Shown here one piece after another: positions 38,503-51,300 of a DNA stretch of 64,000 bases. Within the stretch, counting starts at the first letter, position 1; every line of letters starts with the position of its first letter. The notes under the pieces were generated by a model. The model was not told where the DNA came from. It searched no databases and saw nothing but the letters and a program-made list of their open reading frames with translations. Source of the DNA: Nectonema munidae (lineage: Eukaryota; Nematomorpha; Nectonematoida; Nectonematidae). The translations under genes and the position numbers were made by a program. The DNA is taken from NCBI GenBank assembly GCA_030549495.1, contig JAUIRK010000745.1:1-64000 (forward strand), in the 5' to 3' direction.

Positions 38503-41500
38503 CTAGAACACACGACGTTGAATGCAAAAAGATGGATTCAACGCGCGCAAGGATGAGGGGCAGGGGCTTTCCCTGAACAAACTCCATAGTTGGAACATGA
38601 AGCTCACTTTCACGCCATCAAAGTATGAAGAAGTGAAAGACTGAAAAATCTTCACGACAATACCAAGAAGAAGAAGCTATCTGCTCACATTAAGCAGGTT
38701 TAAAACGTTTTCTCTGTTAAAGGGATTTCAATTCTCGACTAATGCTTGAAAACCATCTACGCATTTACAACTCTACTCACATATATAATAGATTTGTTGC
38801 ATATCTGTTCCAAAACTTCTAAGTCTCATTCCCGTAACCCTAACCTTTCCTCCTATTTGAGTTGTGTCTCTAATTTGTCAAATCACTTCCTTCAATTTAA
38901 GATAATATAAATTAGTACATAAGAAGTAAAAAAATATAGGAATATAAATCAAAATTGCCATCATCAAGTTTATAAATTCCTCCACCCAATATAGCCCATT
39001 ATCCCACAAATGGGATGCTAACTTTAAAGTTAAAAAACAAAAGATATTTTTTATTTTGTGTTTTACGGTTTATAATAGGAAATTTTTGTAACTTTTTATT
39101 AAGTTGATAAAAAATTTACAGCTTCATAAAAATAAGTCTTCTTTTTTAAACACCATACTAAAAATTAAGAAAACATTTGAATGCATAAAATATAGTTGAC
39201 TAGAATTCTTTTTAATCAAAATTTGTTTTATTTTTTGCCGATATACGCCGTCATGCCATTAATGGGCAGAAAGAGTAATTTTATAAAACCAATTTTTTTA
39301 ATTGTTTTGTTAATGTTGCACTCATTTTTGCAATATTAATGTCGCGTTGCAGCATAGAAGTTTATATTTGAAAATGATGCAGGATTACTAAAATTGAAGT
39401 AATAACAGGAAATTGATTGCTATAACGACTACATTGATCGCAAAACTTTACGACACAAATGTATTCTTTGCTGTATATGCAATGTCTGTACACAATAGCA
39501 ATCTAATGCACCATCAATGTGATTTTTTGCGTGGCAAGCCTGTAAAATTTGGATACAAGTTTTGGTGTATTTGTAGCCCAAATGGTTACTTCTTCGACTT
39601 TTTGCCATACTGTGGTAAAGATAAAGAAAGAATTGGATCCATGGGAGAAAATGTTATTTTAGAGTTAACAAAAATAACAGACAAAGAAAAATCTTCTGAA
39701 TATTTCATCTTTTTCGATAATTTTTTTAGCTTACGGAGTAATGAAAAAATTAAATGAAAACGGGTTGAAAGCAACTGGTACAATTCGTGAGGTAAGAACA
39801 AAGAAGTGCCCAATTATGTCTGATAAAGAAATAAAAAAAAATAAAAGAGGATTTTATGATTACAGGTTCGACACAGTCAATAAACTCTTTTTATAAAATT
39901 GTTGGACAACAAGCCTGTCATGTTGGTGACAAACTGCGATGATATCGAGCCTTTTGAAAGAACTGGCGTTATGAAAAAAAGAAGTAAATCTCCAAGTTCC
40001 ACATTTAGTATCAAATTATAATGCTAATATGGGTGGAGTGGATTTATTGGACAAAATGATAAGTCTTCATAGAATACGCATTCGCTCTAAAAAATGGTGG
40101 TGGTCAGTCTTCAGGCAGATGATAGATGTAGCTTTGGTGAACGCATGGAGACTTTACCAACTTTCTCATAAAAATAAAAAAGTCTTCTAATTTCTCGAAG
40201 AAAAAACAAAGATCAGGACCTTCAAAAATAAAATAATGAAAAGTAAGGTACCACATGAAATTCGATTTTCCTCTGTAAATCATTACATTGCATCGAGAAG
40301 TACGCAACGTCAGTGTATTTTTTGCAAGAAAAAGACAAAAAATACTGTACCCGCTATGATGTTTCTTTACATGAAAGTTGTTTTAAAGATTTTCATTCGA
40401 ATTAAAAAATTTTGGCTTTGTAATTTTTTTAAACTTTTTTATCTAATTTGTAGTAATTGTGACCATTATCCCATAAATAGGATATTTTTTTTTCCAAACT
40501 TAAAAATATAAATGTTTAAATTACATCATAAATAAATCATATATTATTTTTTTTGTATAATTAAACTTTTTAAACTATTCCGGGCGCTGTTGGGGGAAAT
40601 TCCAATAGAAGAATGATCAGATAAGCAGTCTAAGTAAAAGATTGAATGAAAAAATAAGTATTTTAAAGCAGAGGCATTCTTTGAGGCACATTCTCAAAAT
40701 TTTTAGGGAGGGGCGATTTTTTTTTTATAATTTTCAAAATTCATCAGCAAAAGAAAAAAAAGGAAGTTTAATTGCAACAAATTAATTAAATAAAATGAAT
40801 TATTCTGATATTGTTGATTTAATGCGTATTTTCCTAGAAAAGTTTGAGAAAAGAAACATATAAATAATGAATAGCGACTTACATAGGTCCCGCGAGTCCT
40901 ATTCTATCGAAATAAAGACGTCTTGATTAATAGATAATTTTTTTGGCAAAGGGTTGAATTGTACACAAGATTATGAAATAATAAATAAGGTGAGTATTTT
41001 TTAGGATGATGTGTTGCTTATTTCTGTGAATCTTAGTTCATTTTGGGGTAGAGATTTCATGCCGATTGGCTTACATAGACGGTTTAGTGAGGCTGACCTG
41101 CAAGCAAAGGATCACGCAGGTAATCCCGGCCTCCCTTTCTGACCAGCGCAGCTTTCTTGGAAAGGAGTCTGTAGAGCGGGTAGTCGTCAAAGTGGCCAGA
41201 GATGTCACACGTTTCTTTGAAGTCGATCGCCATGTCCAGCCACAAAATCGCCTCCTTCACCGACTTCTTTTTCCTAAAAAGCGAAGAAAGAGCGCGAATG
41301 AGCCCAACATTTTCAAAACGTAGAAAGCATGTCTTATAATAATTGTCATACTTAAGCTTCAAATTTAATTCCTATCTAATAGGCATAATAAATCTCCCAA
41401 ATTTTGTACAATTCACCCCGTTGGTCTTCATTTTTACCTCTTTCTTGTTTAACGAAAATAAAATTATTCAGTTTCTCAAAGCCGGTACTTTTCAAAGACG

Positions 41501-44500
41501 TCCAAGAACTTCTAAGAGGCGCAAAAAACGTTTTTACAAGCCATATAATAATAATAATCCATTTTCATGTTCTGAATGCTCAATTTTTCCCCATTTTATG
41601 TTATATCAACTTTTGCAGTGTAGTGTATAATAAAGTTTTGGAAAACCAAGGTTAATATATTGAAGTAGGACATTGGTTCTTTATAGACATAGTGTTAGTT
41701 AGAAGCAGTGCTATGCTGTTTAAGGATTAATCCAGTAGGAAATCATTGCAAAAACAAGAAGTCGTGAATAGCACAACTAGGAATAAACTCGTTCGCCACA
41801 AAATCTGCAGCTCTTAGCTTATCAACGGTACACTTAAAATATATACTTGTTTCCCAAACCCAGCCCGCTCTCGTAAGCTTCTGCCAGGTAAACCATAGCA
41901 AACCTGTCTCCACCATTCCCCGCCATTATCATATAATCGATACCAAGATCTACATTTTCTGCAACATCCTAAAATGGAAAAAAAATATAAAAACTACGAA
42001 ATTAGAAATCTCATTTTCAAGGATAGCAAAAATTTCTTACTCTTTTTTATATTTATTTAATAACGGAATGTGTCTAAAGTGGAAAACATGATAACTGATG
42101 TTGAATACTTTACTTTTAAATATCCAGAAAGAAACAGAAGAAGCGTTGTACTTAAGAAATGAATGAAAGATACGAGTATCCCTTTTTGTATTTTAACCAG
42201 GCTAATGAAATATCCGAAGAAATTTTAAAAATGATTAAATTCACGTAATATTTTATTTAGTTTAGAGATTTAAAGCTTTACCATCTTTAGGTAGTGTTCT
42301 GGTTATCAATAGAAACCCCAAAAAGATCTTGAAAATGGTTAGCCCATTTTTGCAAACATTTAACACTTGACAAAAGAAAGACTGGTTGTAATGCTTTTGA
42401 TAAAAAACAGTTTCAGCTGTCACAAATGTTACTTCTTATTAAAAGTATGCGAGAGGTACTTCTTACATACTAGATGTGCTTTAATTTTTTGAAAAGTGCT
42501 CGCAGCTTCGAACTCAAATGACATTGAAACTACCGTGCAAATTCAGCATCAAATAATAGAAAAAATTGGCTGGAATTAAACACGACAAAAACAAAGAAAT
42601 TTTGATTACATGAAAAATAAACGCAATCTCTTCAAACGTTTCAATAATATCAAAACCGTATGAATTTTGGAAATGAGAAAGCGGGGTTCGATACCGTTGG
42701 ACACGAGATAGTTTGTTGGAATGCATTATAGGTATTGTAATATCATTATAACATTTCATGTGCATGCTTCCGAAACAACCAAATACAATGAAATTAAGAT
42801 GCTCACTTTCAAAGTGATCATTTAAAAAAAAAAGAAATTACTCATTTTTACTAGCCTATTTTTAGTGAACGTGTTTTATGTAGCAGTGATGAGCTCTAAG
42901 CAGCCGTGATGGAATGCATTGCACAAGAAGGGACGAATTATAATTTTTCATTAGATTGATGCAACGATATAACACAGTTTTCTACTTTCCTTTTTGATTT
43001 CACTATTCTATAGCTCAAACCTTTTTAAACTTGCGACTTTCTTGTCCCTAATTTTGAATTTAGTAAATCATGAGAGTTCATTCCAAGGATTTGAATCAAA
43101 AACGAGAAAATCTCAGAGGTATTATATCGTGAAAAAGAGGAATGGCGTGTGCTAGTTAAAGACAAACTCAAGATGACACAAAATGTTTAAATGGCAGTAG
43201 CCGTTACTATCACAGCGGGTGCATACGCAAAAAGGGTTGAAAAACGCCTCATGCATCGTACAGGTCTAGAAAAGATGATTCTTACTGGCAAGTCAAGTTG
43301 AGCGAGCAGGTCGTGTTGAAGACCCAGGTATATGCAGGCGAGCGTTCGACAGGCTTCGGTCACACAACACTTCGCCGATTGAACCAAATGGAAAAACGCA
43401 GACTCATACACTGACTGCGCATCTTCCTTTTCTGGAGAAGAACGAGCGAATCTTCCGATGTCGTAATACTTCGCTATTTCAAGGTGAATCTTTAAAATAT
43501 GAAACACATCTAACAAACAAGATTTTAAAACTTATAATTACGAGAATCACAAAAGTCATGTATATCGCAAAGATTTTGCGCTTTTGATCGCGCCAACGAA
43601 ATCACATTAGAAACTAAATTAAAACATCATGTCCCTATTTTTAATAAATTCATCTTTTACAAAAGGTTTCTTTTCATATCTAATGCATTATATAGCATAT
43701 AAATACAAAGTAAATGAAAGATTTGTATCTAGGTCACTGGTACCGACCCAAAAGTTTCCAATCGCCATCCATTTCAACTTCGTCATACTTTTTAGTATAT
43801 GCTGTCACATCACAGAGTTTTGCCAAGACTCTTAGAGAGGCCCGCAAACGAAAAAGGTTTTTGTGCGACTTTCCTCTATCGTATAATAGAAAGGCGCATA
43901 CATACCGACTCCTCGCTTTAGACATCGACTTTTGCACAAACAATAATTAAAACTTATTTTATTTAGCAAGCTTGAATTCAAGAAAATATACCAAGATATC
44001 AAGAAATTGTGGAATGTTTAAGCAAAATTCAGCCTTCAGATTAAAGATGGATTAGGAATTAGAGCAACTAAAAAGTGACGATAAGCGGTCACAAGAAAGT
44101 TCGCGTTAATGGAAACTGCGTTCGCTCTATCTAACTTAAAATCGGATGCAAAGTACAACTTGATATTGAAGTGTGTTGAATGACAAGGTAGTGAATCGTC
44201 GGGTCTTGGGTAAAACCGCTCATAAAAGTCACTATTTTTAAGTTTCGTCAAAACATTCGATTTTAGTACGTCTAATTTCAATAATGTTTAAGCTGAAATA
44301 ATGCAAACTCTTTCTATATACCTATATTGATGCAGGCATAAATATAAATGTCTCAATACTTCGAGTTAGCCAACTTCCACAAAAGCATCTTTAAGCATTC
44401 AATAAATGTTTGCCAGGATTTCGTGAGTAAAAATGCGTTCGCTACGAAGGTCGTTATTAAATCTTACTTGGTGTTGTGAGCAAAGTGGTTTCGAGTGTCG

Positions 44501-45230
44501 ATACGCATCGTCTTAGTTAGATCATGCACATTTCCTTACTCACAGTTCTAATTTATTCAACCCAATTCAAAACACTCCATTTGAATCCTTATAGAAAGCA
44601 AAAGTGAAGCAAACCTGTCCAAGGATGGAAAGTTCGGTTGAATTTTTACTTCGCGAAGAAGCTTCATCAGCAACACAAGAAACGCGTCTTTGTGGCTTTG
44701 CCTTAAAAAATATTTCATTTGATTGAATTTTCAAAAAATAACTTATGAGCTTTCTCTTAAAGTTAATAATAATTAGCTTTGCTTTGTTGCGCGCCTTACG
44801 CCAACCTTTATTAACTCCAACTAACCCTAACCCAAGCGGATTGAAATAGGAATCAAAACAGAATGTGACTACACAATTAGAAAATCTTATGAGAATTCCC
44901 CAGATTGGAAGAGTAATGTAAAAGTATAAATTGAGAATGAGTTAGTTGAATAGACAAAAATTGATATTCTAAACAAATATTATCACTTGAAATCTTGCAA
45001 GAAAATGATTCTAGAAGCTCGGTCAAAGTATCTTCAGAACAGCATTTCACCCAAGGGCAGTATGTTTCACATCCCGGATAAACATCATCCCTCTATTCAG
45101 AAAGAAGAAACACGTATTTTGGAAAGAGAACTCAGGGCTTGGATGTATGGAATGGTAAGTGAGTTTGTCAAAAAGCATTCAACTTTATAACTCGTATTAG
45201 GAAAGAGTTGCTGATTCTGCTTTTTAGAGG

Positions 45231-45322
<92 letters not shown>

Positions 45323-48300
45323 TTTGTCTCCAGTAGGAAATTTTCTTGTAGAGAATGATACTTCAAATGATGATGACATTGATGGGATAAAGCTAAAATG
45401 CGTTTTTTAAATCGCTAAAAGATTTTTATGATAAAAAACGGTTTCAATTCCTAAAAGAGCTTAATCAAGATGGGTTATACTCTTTTAGCTAATATTTGCC
45501 CTGTTATCGATTAGACCAAAAAGTATTCAATCGGAAATACCACTTTCAATCACAGCTATGTTTCTTTTTATAGAGGAACACGAATTTTGCCCCATGATGC
45601 TCCAATTAACATACAACTTTCCCACTTTGGAAAAATAGTAAGGGTAGCAATGCATGTTGCTAAAACGCCATCTAATAATAAGAGCAGTGCTAAGACAGTG
45701 CACGAAACAAATGTAATTAGGGAAGCAGAGATTCTATATACAAAGAAACAAAAGGATACGTCATTTGAGGAAGAATCTTTTGAGAGTGCCATGTCAGGAA
45801 CACATTGAGGGCTAAATTGCATGTATGACGTCAGACTGTTGCTATAACTACTTCCACCTACCAATATTAAAATGTGTGTAAACGAGATTCATAAATTCCA
45901 CAGAAACAAGAATGAAGAAAAGAAAGAAAGGATTTATTTTTCTGCTTAAAAAACGAGCTTTTCAATACTTTCAAACATTTTTACTTAATCATGAAATAAA
46001 ATCAACATTTTCGATTTACTACAAAATAAATTTTATTTGAAATTTGAGGATTTTTTGAGGAAATTGAACGATCTATTTATTAATATAAGGGTACACATTT
46101 TGATGAATTTTCTGTTTCATTATAAATTTAAAATTGACATTATTTTTGTATGATATCCATATTTATAAAAATAAATATAAGCACTAGTGTTTATTGCTTA
46201 CAAAAGCAAAAAAGCGTACTTGATATCCCGTCTCAAGGGCGGATCTAGAAATAAATTTAGCGTGGACTAACTTTTTTTATTTCTGAATATAATGAGTAGG
46301 AATCAATGTATTTATGAGATTATTTGTAAGCTTAGCTCATTACACCAAATACTTTTGCTTGTCAGCTTGGGAAAACTTCTGCACAGATTCCACATCACCT
46401 CATCACTAACAAATGTTAATATGAGGCGAGGCCGCGTTTTATGTGACATGGGGATGAGGGAGAGAAGATTTTGCTTTGGAATGAGAAACGAAGTTCACAT
46501 TTTTGGGAAGGAAGTGTCAAGGGATTACCTTTCTGGGCATTTGTGTTTTTCCTATCACAAGAACATCGGGTGCTTGGTATATCTACAATGTAATCCTAGT
46601 AGGATTCTAAAAATGTTACCTTTATGTGGCTTCTGGTATTTAACATGGTAACCAACAGGGATAAATGAATATGTTGTTATGAAGCAAAAGAAACAGTCTT
46701 GAGACTTTTTAATGAACAGATGATCGGGCTGATGTTTTAAGACTAATTCTTTTAATAAACTTTTATCTTTGGGCACACTTAAAAAGTGTGTAAAGTGAAA
46801 ATCTTTCCTGACAACAGTTTACACGTGTGCCCTACAAATTTCATTTTTACACTTTAGCAAACAACGCAAATTCTGTTTTATTAAGTTTTATATTATTCAT
46901 TAGGTCGTTAGTCTGGAAAATGAAGCTTTTGTAAGATTATAACTTTTTTCCGTTCCTGCTTTCATCGTTTCATCCCAAATATCAACATCAGATGTAGATT
47001 TCTGCTGAACTTGGAACTCATCGCTCATCCATATTCATTTTGTGGTTACTTATCCTTGTGGAATTGACTATCAAAAATCACAGATTACATGAGAAATGGA
47101 AGTCGTATGCTGATCTCTAATGTACGCGCTAATCATATTCTTCAGATGTGATTAAATATTTAGTAGCACTTAAAATAAGAAATTTGCTTGTTTCGAACGC
47201 TTTATATTCCACATAAAAATAGCCAGTTTATAAAGTGTTTTTTAGACTTTTTCATTATAATTACTAGAAGAAATAAGAAAATTTAATCTTGTAAAATAGA
47301 AAAGTAGGTGAACGTCCCAAAAAACAAGGCTAAACAATTGAATGTCAGTTTAAAGAATGCGATTCAGGACATCTTTCAATACATATCTAATATCGAGATT
47401 CACAAACCCTTTACCTTTTACATAAAGCGTAGGCTATTAGCGTGGCTGGACAGTTTGCTTAAGGTTAGAAAATGTCCATAGGCGAATTGTCCGGGTACAG
47501 TTTTTAACGATTATAGCAGATTGAATCTACGGAAATATTTTTGAAATTTAAATAAGATATCTGTTTTTATACGAAATCGAAGATGCTAGTTTCATTTTTG
47601 GACTCAGTTTTGGCATTTAGGGTTTGAAAATATGCGAAGGCCTCAATCAAATGAGCGGTTTACGTCTAAAACAATGAATTAGTGATGTAGGCCTAAAAAT
47701 CACTTTTTTTGAAATTGATAATTATTAGTAAAAATATATTTTGGCTTATAATACTTTCTTCAATCATATTGAGTATGAAATTTTTATTTGAAAAAACAAA
47801 CATATTATAAAATATTTTGAAGATTAGTATGAGAGAAGGAAGCAACCTGAAAACAAATTGAAAAAAGAAGGTGTGCTAATTTTAAAAAAGAAGTATGCAT
47901 CTAGCTTAAACGAATGATCTACCATGTTCCAATGAATGAAGGAGTGGTGCCATTATTATAGTGTCGTATTGGGTGCTCAAAAAAGATTTTCATAGGGAAA
48001 AATAAGTTTCTATTTTCCAAATGAAAAATCTTTAAATTTATAGCTTATCAGCTAAGATTACAATTTTCATTTCACTAAAAGAAGGAAATCTGGAAATTTT
48101 GAATAGGTCAGAGTTGTCAAAACTATCACACATGTAAATATGTGAAGATTTAGTCACTATTAAGATAATTTTTAATTAAAATTGAATTTGTAGCCAAAAC
48201 AATGGAGCTTCCATCGATATACCTAATTTACTGCAAATCAAATATTTTGAGTGAATTAAGCACCAAAAGTTAGTTTATTAAATAAATAAAGAAACTAATT

Positions 48301-51300
48301 GGCAGAGAAATATTACAAGTAGAATTAATTTTGAAGTTTATCTACTTGATTGACAGGTTTAATTGATTTTCATGAAAAATGAGCATCACCACTAAATTGG
48401 GTATACTTAAAACTGATATATACGTGTAAGAAACGTTATATAATTATTTGAATAAAAATTTTAATTTTAACATGAGCTGCCATATATAAATCAATTTTTG
48501 ACAGGTATGATTGTTTTCATAAAAAATAGACATCACCACTGAATTCAGTATAGCTTAAATATATTTATAATAACTTATTTGAGGAAAAGAGAGGGAGGGC
48601 ACTTTACGCCCTAGCACTTGAGCGGACAAATTTAGTCCAGCACTAATAGGAGAAGCAAAATTTTGAAGTCATATTTTCATTTCTTAGGAAACTGACGTTT
48701 TCTTGGTGGATTAAAATTTAAGTGTTTTGGCTAAGGGTTAGGTGAAATTTGTATGTAAGTAGGTTAGTTGCGTGATTGTATTCCCATTCTTAAAACTCAT
48801 CTTGGAATTAAAAAGAAAAGATAGGCGCCTAGAGAGGAGCTTACATCATCTTAAAAAAGATATGAAAGAATACAACGAACGAGAAGCAAGAAAGCGTGGG
48901 TGAATATTTTTTATTTTTTTGGTTCACCGGGGACGCATTGTGACCAGATGTGGCAAATGGTACGGCACGTTTTGAAATTACGTTATGATACGATATTACG
49001 TAACATGGGTCTGACCGAAGGGTTATAAATAAAAATTTAAAAATATATCATTTGATTAAAAAAACAAAAATTTTATAATATTTCTCAATTAAAAAACAAG
49101 AGTAAAGTTGGGTGCGAAACAACCATCACTAAATAAAAATCATAAATAAGCATGCTACATTCAGAGCCCATTAACGCGCAAAAACAAAATTAGCGTTGAG
49201 AGAAAAGGACGAAACAATGAGAATTGTCAAAATCTCGAAAAATGTTTTCATTTAAAATGAATAATGTTCAAATCTAGTACATGTGCATTAGCCTCAGCCA
49301 AGTAGCCGCAAACCGCTATTTTAATGAAATTTTATAGCCATGAATTAGGGGCAGCTGCGGCTCCGAATCAATTCATGTGAATTATTCCCATCTGCTTCGT
49401 CAATCCCAACATACATTCCTGATGCTGCTATATTTTGTATACGCACTAAAAGCATGCATAAACAGTATAGCCACTAAAAATGCGAGCTTATAAACCAAGA
49501 CAACAGAAATCCATTGGAATATTTTGAGCTGTTTACAAAATTACAGCTCAAACCGACAAAACAAGCTGCTACTTCACAAACCAACGTTTGATGATTAAAT
49601 TCGCTGAAATATTTTACCTGTCAGTAAATCAGCCTCCATAGGTGATGTAATGCAAAACACTTTTTCTCATTCTTTTCCATACAGGCAGGCAAATCGACAT
49701 ACGCGAGTTGAACTTGAAAATATGTTCGTCACTCTAGATTTAAATTGCGGTTACTGTTTAACTTCGCTTAATTTGTGGGCAGTTATTATTTTTTTAACAT
49801 TTTGAATAATTTTGTCAGATTTAGCAAATCCACCTTTCTCTATTTCGTCGGGGCATTCTTGTCAATATATACAGAGGTAATGCATGCTAAATTTCAATGT
49901 GGTTAGCATGCTTGTATACTTAATCAATTGGACATTAAACTCACTTTTTTATATTTATTAATTCAGGAATCAAATTTTTATAAAAATCGTTGTAAAATGA
50001 CATGGTGGAAAATATGATTGGGTGTTACTCTAACTACACCGAGCACGTTTGGCCCTCCTTGGGTTGATTCTTATTTCTTATTGTATCCTACCCAAAGAGA
50101 GAGTTTTGAACCCTATTTCTCAATAGGACCTTTAATGATTTGCTCGCAAATACATCCCAGCTTGTAGTTTGTACTTCATTCTTTTGTGTTTATATGGTAT
50201 CTAATTTTGTTCTTTATTCTGAACTGATCCTTGATTGGTTGCTCTACGTTCATTAGAAATCCATTTTTATGCAATCTACGTTCGAAAAAACTTTTTCAGA
50301 GATATATTAAGCTCAGAATTTATGAGATTTCAGAAGTTTTCTATTGAAGAGAATCACTTTGTTGATCTTGTATTTTTATAACAATGTTGTATTGGAGTAT
50401 CAGGTGATATGAACAGATATCCTCTGAGTGTTTGCTAACCAATCAATCAAATCTCCATTAATTAGAGTTGTTTGGTAAATAAAGTTCTTTTTGATAAAAG
50501 CATACAACTTATGTTTTAGACAAAGTTTAGTAAAGCCTAAAATGCACTGTAAATTTAAAGATGGACGTGTAATATGCAAAAAATATAATTACTAGAAAGA
50601 TTGTTCACGAATTTCCTTGACAAATGGGGACTTTTTTGATCTACGTTTTCTTGAGCAAGAAAATGAAACTTCGCATCATCCAATGATCCCAAACTCGAGC
50701 ACTCCTTCATCTTACTCTTGACAAATGTGCGAGGATTAGTCTTTATAAAGAAAACCAAAAACAAAGAAACTTAGAATAAATCACGGATACATTAAATAAG
50801 TCCGTAACATGAGTGCTCCGCCAATAAAACCAATCAAAAATCTTTGTAATAAGAAGAGAAGTACTAAATACGGAGGGGATGTCGCCTCCAATACCTTAAC
50901 TTTACGAACACTCATCTCTTGAAAGCTTACACTATACTAAAATCTAGATAACGCCTCACTTCAACTTTATCCATCCTCATAGAAACTTTATAGCACATAT
51001 GAGATACAAGAGAGGTCTTAAACATATGAGATGTCAAGAGAAATGTTGTAAACGTAAAAATAATATACTAAGTTGAAAAGTAGAAATTTTTTAAGTAATA
51101 AACTATCATATACTAAACTTAAGTTGATAAAGTGGTAATCCAAATAACAAAGTCATACTAGTTTATAGAAAAATATAGTGCGGATTAACAGAGCGAATAT
51201 ATATATAGTTTATATAAGTTTAGATATATGTGACCAATATGAGGCTATGAATGATTATTTTGGTTACATTTTGGAATGATGGTTGTAAAAGAATTTTTTT

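Larger units (their letters stand above)
38503..41097 (-). other. Last eEF2K intron, with a piggyBac copy inside
   Basis: An intron of about 2.6 kb, bounded by GTCAGC at 41097 and TTCTAG at 38503. It holds an opposite-strand piggyBac fragment (39413-40405). The flanks are AT-rich with no other recognisable element. Confidence 0.8.

Noticed and set aside
41066-41323. Plus-strand 85-codon ORF
   Set aside because: It is the antisense shadow of the penultimate eEF2K exon.
43734-43943. eEF2K exon (SKARSRYVCAFLLYD frame, minus strand)
   Set aside because: Splice sites are available, but no donor gives the phase 0 needed to join the next exon and the peptide does not resemble the family.
45568-45864. 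Minus-strand ORF with a hydrophobic segment (membrane protein)
   Set aside because: The hydrophobic stretch is the complement of a Lys/Asn-rich plus-strand frame. No start context or homology supports it.
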